From Oscillibacter valericigenes (GTDB lineage: Bacteria; Bacillota; Clostridia; Oscillospirales; Oscillospiraceae), in contig NZ_JAFBIV010000007.1 in the NCBI RefSeq assembly GCF_021531915.1, positions 44,993 to 108,992 on the forward strand: 64,000 nucleotides of DNA. Reading direction: 5' to 3'. A program made the position numbers and the translations under genes. Of the stretch, positions 17,522 to 25,302 are shown one piece after another. Below the pieces are notes generated by a model. That model ran no database searches and was not told the origin of the DNA. It was given only the letters and a program-made list of their open reading frames with translations. Every line of letters starts with the position of its first letter. Position 1 is the first letter of the stretch.

Positions 17522-17622
17522 GGATATTTTCCTCCTATTGTATAGGCGTTCATGCCGCTATTCACGCACTTTCGGCAACTTTTGGCCGGTGCACGACAGA
17601 GGACCACCCTTTTAGCTTGAAT

Positions 17623-17651
17623 AGGATACCACAGATCGTCCCGCATTGCAA
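17623..17651 (-). promoter_or_regulatory. rplS promoter
   Basis: Minus-strand -35 TTGCAA (17646-17651) and -10 TATCCT (17623-17628) are separated by 17 bases. Transcription would start around 17616 and give a ~95-nt leader before rplS. Confidence 0.65.
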
Positions 17652-17671
17652 GCATTATTTTGCAAAAAAGT

Positions 17672-18253
17672 TCATTTTTCGAAACATTCCCGGCCCGCTG
17701 CGGCCAGTGCACCCACCGCCGCCGGAAGAAGCCACAGACTGCCGCCGCTTCGGATCATCAGCCAACCCAACCCAGCCGCCAGGACCACCGCCGTCACCGC
17801 CCCGGTCCACCGGGCCGTCGCCTCTCCCGCCGCAGGGCCCAGCAGCCACGATGTCCCCAGATACAGTGCCCGTCCTCCGTCCAAGGGCCGGATGGGCAGC
17901 AGGTTGAAGATACCAAGGACGATATGTGCCCCTGCCGCAGTCTCCATACCCACTCCTGCCAGCACCGCCGCGCTCAGCAGATTGGCCGCCGGGCCCGCCA
18001 GGACAGCCGCCAGCTCCTGTCCATAGGACAGTCCCCGGCTGTCCACCGCCAGCACCGCCCCCAGAACGCCGATCCGCAATCCCAGGGTCCTTGCTCCCAA
18101 CGCTTTCAGAACAGCCCAGTGGCCCAGCTCATGGACCGCTGCCGCCCCCAGGACTACGACGGTCAGACACCAGCCGTTCACCGCGGCGAACCAGGCGGTC
18201 AGCAGACAGAAGCCGGGAGAGATCCGGAACGTCTCCTCACAGCACAGAGACAT
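17672..18253 (-). CDS. M50-family intramembrane metalloprotease, SpoIVFB-like
   Basis: This 193-residue, strongly hydrophobic protein has the zinc-binding HELGH at residues 41-45 inside a membrane segment, and the third ligand in PIRPLDGGRAL. These define site-2-protease relatives. It overlaps the end of an M23-domain gene by 17 bp, the arrangement of SpoIVFA-SpoIVFB, in which the M50 enzyme cleaves pro-sigma-K during sporulation. The role is inferred from that pairing. It is shorter than Bacillus SpoIVFB (no clear CBS domain), as often seen in Clostridia. Confidence 0.85.
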   Translation of the reverse strand: MSLCCEETFRISPGFCLLTAWFAAVNGWCLTVVVLGAAAVHELGHWAVLKALGARTLGLRIGVLGAVLAVDSRGLSYGQELAAVLAGPAANLLSAAVLAGVGMETAAGAHIVLGIFNLLPIRPLDGGRALYLGTSWLLGPAAGEATARWTGAVTAVVLAAGLGWLMIRSGGSLWLLPAAVGALAAAGRECFEK

Positions 18254-19226
18254 AGTAGATGGGGTTTAAGTACACGCCGTCCTTCTGCAGTTCAAAATGG
18301 AGATGAGGTCCCGTGGCAATGCCCGTCTCCCCCACCTCGGCGATCTTCTCTCCCCGCCGCACCGCACTGCCGGAGGAAGCCGTGATCCGGCTGCAATGGG
18401 CGTACAGGGTGGAATATCCGCCCTCATGGGCCACCATGCAGTATCTTCCGTAACTGCTGCTCTCCCCTACCGCCGTGACAGTCCCGTCAGCAAAGCAATC
18501 CACCTCTGTCCCGGTGTCGGCCGCCAGGTCCACGCCGTAGTGGAACCGCTCTTCCCCCTCGATGGGATGGTCCCGGTAACCGAAACCTGAGCTCAGTGCT
18601 CCGGACACCGGTGTGCAGTAATCAAAGTCTAGGATCGCCTGCTCCAGACTGACACCCTCCGGAAGATTCTGGTTGGAATACAGCACATAAGCCAGCGTGG
18701 AAACCTCTGTTGCCTGCGGCTCGGCAGTATCGGCTGCCTGCTGCTCCTGACCTGCCTGCTCCTGAGGAAGAGATGTGTCACGCCGATATTCCTGTAACAG
18801 CTGTATGGCTCCTTCCGCCTGGGCGGCGGTGATCTGTGCAGCGGTCTGGACCGCTTCATCATTCTCCTGAGGATGGAAAACCGCCTGATAGACCTCATCC
18901 GCGGTCTGGTCCAGGCCGTTCTCTCCGGAAATCGCACGCCCTAGTGCCGAGAATACGGCCTGTACATCCATGTTCTGCTCCATAGCACGGTACAGTCTGG
19001 CGTTCACCCGGACCATGGGCTCCGGCAGCACCAGCTTGGCCGCCACCAGCAGCACAAAGATCCCGCTGCAGATCACCAGCTGCAGCAGCTGCCGCCGCTC
19101 CCCGGGGCGCGGATGATCTTCCCGCCGCCCGGCCGCCGGCCTTGACACACTCCGCATCCCGCTTTTCCGTCTCCGCCGCTCCGCGGAAATAGAGGCGATC
19201 CGCCTGCCCGTTTGCCGTGAAGTCAT
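18237..19226 (-). CDS. M23 (LytM) domain membrane protein, SpoIVFA-like
   Basis: The start MTSRQTGRRIASISAERRR follows GGGAGGGAG and gives 329 residues. A basic N-terminus is followed by one membrane segment (QLVICSGIFVLLVAAKLVL), a long variable Gln/Ala-rich linker and a C-terminal LytM domain. The zinc ligands appear intact: HYGVDLAAD, YAHCS and HLHFEL. The overlap with the M50 gene suggests that it is the SpoIVFA partner holding or regulating the protease in the forespore membrane. A peptidoglycan endopeptidase role is the alternative, since the ligands are kept. Confidence 0.8.
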   Translation of the reverse strand: MTSRQTGRRIASISAERRRRKSGMRSVSRPAAGRREDHPRPGERRQLLQLVICSGIFVLLVAAKLVLPEPMVRVNARLYRAMEQNMDVQAVFSALGRAISGENGLDQTADEVYQAVFHPQENDEAVQTAAQITAAQAEGAIQLLQEYRRDTSLPQEQAGQEQQAADTAEPQATEVSTLAYVLYSNQNLPEGVSLEQAILDFDYCTPVSGALSSGFGYRDHPIEGEERFHYGVDLAADTGTEVDCFADGTVTAVGESSSYGRYCMVAHEGGYSTLYAHCSRITASSGSAVRRGEKIAEVGETGIATGPHLHFELQKDGVYLNPIYYVSVL

Positions 19227-19289
19227 CTGGCTCCCTCCCCACACTTCTCTTCTTCTGGAATCTATGTGAGCATTTCCGATAATATAACC

Positions 19290-19318
19290 TTGACAGGCTC
19301 GAAAAAATTCCGTATAAT
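19290..19318 (+). promoter_or_regulatory. Consensus promoter of tRNA-Pro
   Basis: Perfect TTGACA (19290-19295) and TATAAT (19313-19318) with a 17-base spacer, ending 13 bases before the tRNA. Confidence 0.9.
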
Positions 19319-19331
19319 AATCAAGCTATAT

Positions 19332-19407
19332 CCGGGTGTAGCGCAGTTGGTAGCGCGCATGGTTCGGGTCCATGAGGCCGTGGGTTCGACTCCCGCCACT
19401 CGGACCA
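19332..19407 (+). tRNA. tRNA-Pro (anticodon CGG)
   Basis: A full cloverleaf can be drawn: acceptor CCGGGTG/CACTCGG, D-stem GCGC/GCGC, anticodon stem CATGG/CCATG around loop TTCGGGT (anticodon CGG, reading CCG), T-stem GTGGG/CCCGC with TTCGACT loop, discriminator A and an encoded CCA. It has its own consensus promoter and terminator, so it is a stand-alone transcription unit. Confidence 0.97.
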
Positions 19408-19463
19408 GGCGGAGTGTCCTTATAGGATCTGAGTATCCTGTAATGGACGCTCCGCATTTTTTT
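19408..19463 (+). terminator. Terminator of tRNA-Pro
   Basis: Arms GCGGAGTGTCC (from 19409) and GGACGCTCCGC (19445-19455), one G-T pair, followed by a run of seven T. The loop is long and contains a second small inverted repeat (AGGAT...ATCCT). Confidence 0.85.
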
Positions 19464-19675
19464 ATTTCCACTCTCATACTGCAACCTCTGCCGGGGCGTA
19501 GCTCAATGCTAATCTCCTTGAAATTACTCTCAAGGCGTAGCCGCCGATTTTTTCTGTTTTGTCAAGTGTTTTTTGTGTCTTTTTCCAATTATTTGCAAAC
19601 ACAGACCAGACTGCCTTGCGTACAGTCTGGTCTGTTGCTTATCTTAATGAGATTAGGGCTATGCCGGGCGTTTTT
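19464..19675. other. Non-coding stretch with tRNA-like fragment and 13-bp inverted repeat
   Basis: No gene seen. At 19490-19509 the sequence looks like the 5' half of a tRNA acceptor/D-arm but does not continue as one. At 19601-19613/19623-19635 a perfect 13-bp inverted repeat (ACAGACCAGACTG arm) with a 9-nt loop lies downstream of the minus-strand gene at 19676. It may be that gene's terminator, although the following T-run is poor. Confidence 0.45.
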
Positions 19676-20365
19676 TCATGGATTTCTTGTTCCGCAGACG
19701 GTATCCGCCAGGCGCATGGCCTCCAGCTCCACGGCAGACCGCTTCGATACCGGCGCCGTCTGCTGCTTTCTGACCGTCCGCTTTGCCTGGTGCTTCAGTT
19801 CCGTACAGCAGAGAAACGCCAGCAGCGCCGCCGCCCCAATCCGCCAGACGGTGCGGGAGACTGCATTGTAATCCTTCCACATGGTGGGCAGTGCCAGATC
19901 CGCCGCGCACAGCACCGCGCTGGCCAGCAGCAGGAACAGCACATTTCCCGGCCGCAGGATCTTTCGAAGGGGCACCTCCGGGAAAGCCGCCTTGACAGAG
20001 CAGGCAAACACAGCCATCAAAAGTAATGCCAGGCACCCCCAGCTCAAGAGACGCGCCAGCCAGGGAGTGGCACCTGCCCACAGCAGGGAGGCCGCAGACA
20101 TCAGAATCCAGCCGAAGCACCACAGGGGCACCGCCACCAGCATCCGGACCGCCGCCGGCAGTCCCTGCACCCACTGGCGTACCCGCGCAGCGGGTCCCTT
20201 CCGCTGTTCGGTGACGGCAGCACCGTCATCATCTGCCTGCTGCTCCGCCGTCACGGCGATCTCCGGTACCAGGTCCACAGGCGAATCAAAGGCGGTTCCA
20301 GTCACTACGCCTGCCACCGCTGCCACGGTGACCGCTGCCGCAGCAGCCGCTTTTCTCTTCTTCAC
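19676..20365 (-). CDS. Hypothetical membrane protein
   Basis: I do not recognise this 229-residue protein. It begins with a basic, Ala-rich hydrophobic stretch that could be a signal sequence or anchor (MKKRKAAAAAAVTVAAVAG). Three or four further hydrophobic segments follow (about 75-95, 103-125, 143-160 and 171-187), and a basic tail (KHQAKRTVRKQQ) ends it. The stretch between the first and second segments is acidic and probably outside. It stands alone between a tRNA region and the 5'-nucleotidase terminator. Confidence 0.6.
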   Translation of the reverse strand: MKKRKAAAAAAVTVAAVAGVVTGTAFDSPVDLVPEIAVTAEQQADDDGAAVTEQRKGPAARVRQWVQGLPAAVRMLVAVPLWCFGWILMSAASLLWAGATPWLARLLSWGCLALLLMAVFACSVKAAFPEVPLRKILRPGNVLFLLLASAVLCAADLALPTMWKDYNAVSRTVWRIGAAALLAFLCCTELKHQAKRTVRKQQTAPVSKRSAVELEAMRLADTVCGTRNP

Positions 20366-20404
20366 ATCCTCACCTCCCTGTTTTTCCCCATTTTACGCTT
20401 TCTG

Positions 20405-20441
20405 GCAAAAAAAGCAAGCGTCTTTCGACGCTTGCTTTTTT
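20405..20441. terminator. Terminator downstream of the 5'-nucleotidase
   Basis: AAGCAAGCGTC/GACGCTTGCTT stem with loop TTTC and A/T runs on both sides. It lies 12 bp past the nucleotidase stop on the minus strand. Confidence 0.85.
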
Positions 20442-20452
20442 CGTTAATCCGT

Positions 20453-22450
20453 TTATTTGCGCTTTTGGCTCTTTCGCCGCCGCACCCTGCGGAACGCCAG
20501 CCGGACCAACAGAACCACCAGCAGGATAACAGCAAAAACCACCAGCACCACCACCCAGGTGATCCAGTTCCAGTTTCTCAGCAGCTGCGCGGGATTCCAG
20601 CTATGGCTGACGGTCTTGCGTCCGTCTCCCCGGGCCGATGTGTACCGCTCCGGTATGCCGTCCTTCCCAAAGGACTCCAGATAAGCCGCCAGAGCGTACC
20701 ACTCCTTGATCTCGTTTCCATCCTTGTCATAGAGGATGCAGTCGTTGAAATCCGTCACGGGAGAGCCGTCGGCCAGTTTGGGCTCCAGGGACAGCAGGCC
20801 CATGGACTTCGACTTCACCGTGCCCAGCATCTGGGCGGAGTACATGCCGGTGACCACTCGGTAGAGCTGGTCATCCTTGAGTTCCGTCGCAGTGGAGGCT
20901 CCATCTGCATCGGACCAATCATACAGCCCGGCGGATGTCACCCGGTTGAAGAACATGCGGTTGGTATTGAAGCTGTACGCCATGCCGCCCATATACAGCT
21001 GGGCCGCCGGCATGATGGGCGTCACGGAGGCGTCCACCTCCGCCGCAGCTTTCAATTCCTTTCCGCTGAGATACACCGCCACCAGAGGAAAGCCGGAGGT
21101 GCCGTCAGCTCCTACGCCCATGGACAGCACATCAAAGGCCTGGGTGGCTGTCAGCTCCCCGGTCCGCAGGGGCGCCCGCAGAACGCCGTCCGCCGTGACG
21201 GACACGGTGTTTACATCCGGCGCGTTCACTTCCAGGTTTTCCGTAGCCCAGAGGAAAGCATCCGCCACCAGCTCGCCCAGGTTGTTTCCCTCCTGGATGC
21301 CGGAAACCGGAGTATTCAGGTCAAAATCCGTGATTGTCAGCACCTGGTCGTAGGTCAGATCGTAGCGCGAAAGATACGTCTCCCCCACTTTTGTTTTCCA
21401 GGTCTCCACCATGGCGGCCGTATCCGGGTCCTCCGCCAGGGTCTCGTCGATGGGGACCAGGTGGTAGTCCCGCAAGCGTTTTTTGTCATTACCGCCCCAA
21501 ATAAGGGTCAAGCTGCCCAGGTTCTCGCAGTAAGGACCGGCGGAGACGATATAGGTATCGTTCACCACAAGGGGCTCTGTCAAGGTCGAATGCGTGTGGC
21601 CGGATAGGATGACATCAATACCATCCACAGCCTTGGCCAGTTCCTCGTCTTCAGAGGTCTCCAACTTCTCCCCTGTTCCGGAGTGGGACAGGCAGATGAT
21701 CAACTGGGCACCCTGTTCTTTCAGGGATGCCACGCACCGCTTGGCCGCCTGGACCGCGTCCTCCCGGACAAAGCCGGAGGTGGGTGCGCACTCGTCGGCG
21801 TCCACGCCCATGAGGCCGAAGATGCCATAGGTGACACCGCCCCGCTCCAGGAGCATGGTCTCCTGTACACCATAATGATCCATAGCTTTCTGGATCATGT
21901 CTTTGTCCGGATTGCTGTCAGCGGGCCGGTAGTTGGCCTCCAGCAAAGCGGGCAGGGCAACTGTCAGAGGGCCATATTGTTCCCGGTAGTCCTCCATGGG
22001 CGGCGGATACTGGGAGCTTGCCAGTACGTTAATGGATGCCGCCTGTGCCTCCTTGGCCGCATTCAGCATCTCCGCAAAGCCCGTGCCGGTGTGGTCGAAC
22101 TCGTGGTTGCCGATGGTAGTGGCATCATAGCCCAGAGCGCCCATGGTACGCAGCTCAGCAGCCTGGGTGGTGTAGAGGGTCTGGATCAGCGACCCGATGG
22201 AAAAGTCACCGCCGTCCAGCAGCAGGGCGTCGGGGTTCTTTTCCCTCTCTCGGTCAATGGCGGTTTTCAGGCGGGCGTAGCCGCCGCTCTCTCCGCCGTC
22301 CTCTGTCGGCTGGGGCAGAAAGTGGGAGTGGAGGTCGTGGGTAAACAGAATCGTGGCTGTATTTGCGGGAGGCGCGGCATCCGCCGGGATCACGCTGAGG
22401 GAACATATCAGCACCAGCGCCAGAAGCAGCGCGGAAAAACGTCGTTTCAT
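20453..22450 (-). CDS. Cell-surface 5'-nucleotidase / metallophosphoesterase
   Basis: This bifunctional UDP-sugar hydrolase/5'-nucleotidase family enzyme would dephosphorylate extracellular nucleotides. I chose the ATG of MKRRFSALLLALVLICSL because AAGGA precedes it by eight bases (665 residues). A signal peptide ends near ADA. The metal-site motifs are FTHDLHSHF, DGGDFSIGS, GNHEFD, LSHSGTG and SGHTHS. The C-terminal substrate domain contains NNLGELVADAF. A final hydrophobic segment plus a basic tail (RRRKSQKRK) anchors it to the membrane. It could supply nucleosides to the BMP-type transporter 8 kb away; that link is inference. Confidence 0.88.
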   Translation of the reverse strand: MKRRFSALLLALVLICSLSVIPADAAPPANTATILFTHDLHSHFLPQPTEDGGESGGYARLKTAIDREREKNPDALLLDGGDFSIGSLIQTLYTTQAAELRTMGALGYDATTIGNHEFDHTGTGFAEMLNAAKEAQAASINVLASSQYPPPMEDYREQYGPLTVALPALLEANYRPADSNPDKDMIQKAMDHYGVQETMLLERGGVTYGIFGLMGVDADECAPTSGFVREDAVQAAKRCVASLKEQGAQLIICLSHSGTGEKLETSEDEELAKAVDGIDVILSGHTHSTLTEPLVVNDTYIVSAGPYCENLGSLTLIWGGNDKKRLRDYHLVPIDETLAEDPDTAAMVETWKTKVGETYLSRYDLTYDQVLTITDFDLNTPVSGIQEGNNLGELVADAFLWATENLEVNAPDVNTVSVTADGVLRAPLRTGELTATQAFDVLSMGVGADGTSGFPLVAVYLSGKELKAAAEVDASVTPIMPAAQLYMGGMAYSFNTNRMFFNRVTSAGLYDWSDADGASTATELKDDQLYRVVTGMYSAQMLGTVKSKSMGLLSLEPKLADGSPVTDFNDCILYDKDGNEIKEWYALAAYLESFGKDGIPERYTSARGDGRKTVSHSWNPAQLLRNWNWITWVVVLVVFAVILLVVLLVRLAFRRVRRRKSQKRK

Positions 22451-22466
22451 CTTCTTCATCCTTTTC

Positions 22467-22504
22467 AAAAAATGGACTGGGCAAAGTTTACCCAGTCCAT
22501 TTTA
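22467..22504 (-). terminator. Terminator after the second threonine synthase
   Basis: ATGGACTGGG/CCCAGTCCAT arms (22472-22481/22491-22500) and, on the minus strand, TTTTTT after the stem. It separates the threonine synthase gene from the 5'-nucleotidase gene. Confidence 0.85.
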
Positions 22505-22514
22505 GCACATTTGG

Positions 22515-23756
22515 TCAATCCACTACAATGCCTTTTTCTGCAAAAGCCTTTACCAGCAGGTCCATGTCGCTGGGAATGGAGATGGGCTCGCCGCAGGCCT
22601 TGATGGCATTGGCAACATCCTTCAAGCCGTTGCCCGTCACCACGGAAACCACGGTGTCGTCTTTGCCGATGACGCCCTGCTCACACAGCTTCTTCACGCC
22701 CGCCGTACCGGTGACGCCGGCAGGCTCACCGAACACGCCGCAGGTCATTCCCAGCAGCTTCTGGGCGGCCATGATTTCCTCATCGGAGACGTTGACCACC
22801 AGGCCGTTGGATTCCCGGATAGCCACCAGCGCCTTGTCGGCGTTCCGTGGTACGCCCACGGCGATGGAGTCCGCCAGGGTGTTCTCCTCCATGGGATACC
22901 AGTCCTCACCTGTGGCGATGGCCCGGTTCAGGGGGCAGCAGCCCTCCGCCTGGGCGGAGATCAGCCGGGGCAGCTTGTCGATAAAGCCGATGGCGTACAG
23001 GTCCTTCAGGCCCTTCCACAGGCCCGCGATGGTGCAGCCGTCGCCCACGGAGATGGCGATGTAGTCGGGAACCTCCCAGTTCAACTGCTCCATAATCTCC
23101 AGGGAGACGGTCTTTTTGCCCTCGGACAGGTAGGGGTTGATGGCTGCGTTGCGGTTGTACCAGCCCCATTTGTCGATGGCTGCCTTACTCAGCTCAAAGG
23201 TATCCTCATAGCTGCCCTGGACGGAGATGACGTTGGCGCCGAAGGTCATCAGCTGGGCCACCTTTCCCTTGGGTGCGCGGCTGGGGACGAAGATATAGGT
23301 CTTGAGGCCCGCCGCAGCGGCGTTGCCCGCCAGAGAGGATGCGGCGTTGCCGGTGGAGGAACAGGCGATCACCTTGGCCCCCGCCTCCCGGGCCTTGGCG
23401 ACGGCCATAGCGGAAGCGCGGTCCTTCAGAGATGCGGTGGGGTTCTGACCATCGTCTTTCACCCACAGTTTTTTCAAGCCCAGCTGTTCCGCCAGGCGGG
23501 GCTCCTCATACAAGGGGGACCAGCCCACCCGCAGGGGCGTGGGCTCCGTGGTCTCCTCGATGGGCAGCAGTTCCCGGTAGCGCCACATGGTACGGTCCGT
23601 CCGGGCTGCCAGTTTCTCCTTGGTCAGCTGGGTCTTGATGTAGTCGTAGTCATATGTGATCTCCAGAATGCCGCCGCATTCGCAGTTGGTCAGGTCCGGG
23701 GTGGCCTCATAGGTCTTTCCGCACTTGACGCACTTGCCGTATAAGACGTTTTTCAT
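22515..23756 (-). CDS. Threonine synthase-like PLP enzyme (short type)
   Basis: This 413-residue fold-type II PLP enzyme starts MKNVLYGKCVKCGKTYEA after GGGAGG. An N-terminal CxxC...CxC motif looks like a zinc knuckle. The PLP lysine is in PTASLKDRASAMA, the loop is CSSTGNAASSLAGNAA, and a glycine-rich ISVGDGCTIAGLWKG binds phosphate. It differs from the long thrC at 11519-13009 and lies downstream of a lyase-like PLP gene in the yge-type block. It may make threonine, or act on a related phosphorylated or diamino acid substrate in that pathway; the sequence alone cannot decide. Confidence 0.85.
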   Translation of the reverse strand: MKNVLYGKCVKCGKTYEATPDLTNCECGGILEITYDYDYIKTQLTKEKLAARTDRTMWRYRELLPIEETTEPTPLRVGWSPLYEEPRLAEQLGLKKLWVKDDGQNPTASLKDRASAMAVAKAREAGAKVIACSSTGNAASSLAGNAAAAGLKTYIFVPSRAPKGKVAQLMTFGANVISVQGSYEDTFELSKAAIDKWGWYNRNAAINPYLSEGKKTVSLEIMEQLNWEVPDYIAISVGDGCTIAGLWKGLKDLYAIGFIDKLPRLISAQAEGCCPLNRAIATGEDWYPMEENTLADSIAVGVPRNADKALVAIRESNGLVVNVSDEEIMAAQKLLGMTCGVFGEPAGVTGTAGVKKLCEQGVIGKDDTVVSVVTGNGLKDVANAIKACGEPISIPSDMDLLVKAFAEKGIVVD

Positions 23757-23776
23757 ACTGTTTCCTCCCAAAGGCA

Positions 23777-23805
23777 CAAGGGGCGGGCGAGCCGCCCGCC
23801 CCTTG
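23777..23805. other. Strong hairpin between two PLP enzyme genes
   Basis: Perfect 12-bp arms CAAGGGGCGGGC (23777-23788) and GCCCGCCCCTTG (23794-23805) with loop GAGCC. No T-run follows on the minus strand. It may stabilise or attenuate the mRNA between the two cistrons. Confidence 0.6.
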
Positions 23806-23826
23806 CATCTGTCATGTCATTCTCCC

Positions 23827-25302
23827 TTACAGGTTCTTCAAAACGCCGCTCTCCTCGTTGAAGGCGTTGATCAGCTCATCCAGGTCCTTGGCCTGGGCGT
23901 GGACGGCGTCCCAGGTGCCCTCGGTGTCGTACCACAGGGCGTTCAGTTCCTCGCTGGTCTTGCCCTGCTGCTCCACCCAGGTGTAGTACTTCAGGTTGTG
24001 CACCCGCTTGCGGTCGGCATAGGTCAGTTCGATAAGGTTGTCGGTCTTCAGGCCCAGCATGTGCAGGTTGTGGTCCAGAACAGCCTCGGTGGCATTGTAA
24101 GCGCCGTGCATCTCGTTCAGCTCGGCGATACGGCTGCCGTACATCACGGCAGAGTCGGTCAGAACGGTGCCCACCACATCGTGCTCGGTGAACTCGTAGT
24201 ACTTTGCCATCTTGATGCAGCACAGCACGTTGGCGATGCCGGAGATGCCCAGCCAGGTCAGCTTCTCCACCAGAACAGGGTCCAACTTCAGGGTGTTCAG
24301 CAGGTAATCCTGGCCCTCGGGGGTATTGAACAACCGCAACAGCCGCTGGGAGTCCTCGTCGTCGATGGCGATGGCCATGTCAGTGTTCTTGACGTTGTGG
24401 ATCCAGGGGATGTGCTTGTCGCCGATGCCCTCGATGCGGTGGCCGCCGAAGCCGTTGTTCAGGATGGTGGGGCACTGCAGGGCCTCGCCCACGCCCAGCT
24501 TCAGCTTGGGATACAGCTCCTTCAGGCGGTCGCCGGTGGACATGGTGCCGGCGGAGCCGGAGGTGAAGCAGGCGCCGGCAAAGTGGTCGCCGGGGCGCTT
24601 GATGGCCTCGAACACGTCCGCCAGGGCGTTGCCGGTGACATTGTAGTGCCACAGGGGGTTACCCATCTCCTCAAACTGGTTGAAGATCATGTACAGGGGG
24701 TTCTGCTTCAGCTCGTTGGTCTTGTCGAAGATCTCCTTGACATTGGACTCGCAGCCGGGAGTGGCGATCACTTCCGCACCGATCTCATGGAGCCAATCGA
24801 ACCGCTCCTGGCTCATCTCGGCGGGCAGGATGGCCACGCCCTGGGCGCCCAGCAGCCGGGAGTTGAAGGCGCCGCCGCGGCAGTAGTTGCCGGTGGAGGG
24901 CCACACGGCCTTGTGCTTGTCAACGTCGAACTGGCCGGTCACCAGGCGGGGAGCCAGGCAGCCGAAGGAGGCGCCCACCTTATGGCAACCGGTGGGGAAC
25001 CACTTGCCCACCATGGCCACGATACGGCAGGGCACGCCGGTGAGCGCAGAGGGCAGTTCAATGTAGTTGGGGACCTCCTGGAACAGTCCGCCGGACTCCT
25101 TGGGCTGGTTCTTCCAGGTGATGCGGAACAGGTTCAGGGGATTCACGTCCCACAGGCCCACGTCCTTCAGCTTGTCCTGAACCTTCCCGGGGATGGTCTC
25201 CGGATGCTGCATCTGGGCAATGGTGGGGATGATGATACCGTTTTCCCTGGCCTTCTTAATATTGTGCTCCAGGCCCTGCTTGTTGATGGACAGATCAATC
25301 AT
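23827..25302 (-). CDS. PLP-dependent beta-family enzyme linked to the yge block (diaminopropionate ammonia-lyase-like context)
   Basis: This 491-residue fold-type II PLP enzyme starts MIDLSINKQGLEHNIKKA after AGGAGG. The likely Schiff-base lysine is Lys108 in PTGCHKVGASFG, the Asn-loop is STGNYCRGGAF (about 136-146), and FTSGSAGTMSTG fits the phosphate-binding Gly loop. It is about 90 residues longer than E. coli YgeX (diaminopropionate ammonia-lyase), and the similarity is loose. It occupies that gene's usual place beside ygeY-ygeW-arcC. A lyase acting on a small diamino or carbamoylated amino acid is my inference. The start overlaps the regulator gene's stop by 8 bp. Confidence 0.75.
   Translation of the reverse strand: MIDLSINKQGLEHNIKKARENGIIIPTIAQMQHPETIPGKVQDKLKDVGLWDVNPLNLFRITWKNQPKESGGLFQEVPNYIELPSALTGVPCRIVAMVGKWFPTGCHKVGASFGCLAPRLVTGQFDVDKHKAVWPSTGNYCRGGAFNSRLLGAQGVAILPAEMSQERFDWLHEIGAEVIATPGCESNVKEIFDKTNELKQNPLYMIFNQFEEMGNPLWHYNVTGNALADVFEAIKRPGDHFAGACFTSGSAGTMSTGDRLKELYPKLKLGVGEALQCPTILNNGFGGHRIEGIGDKHIPWIHNVKNTDMAIAIDDEDSQRLLRLFNTPEGQDYLLNTLKLDPVLVEKLTWLGISGIANVLCCIKMAKYYEFTEHDVVGTVLTDSAVMYGSRIAELNEMHGAYNATEAVLDHNLHMLGLKTDNLIELTYADRKRVHNLKYYTWVEQQGKTSEELNALWYDTEGTWDAVHAQAKDLDELINAFNEESGVLKNL

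Noticed and set aside
19266..19871. Long plus-strand open frame running through tRNA-Pro
   Set aside because: It reads through the tRNA, its promoter and its terminator, and has no ribosome binding site.
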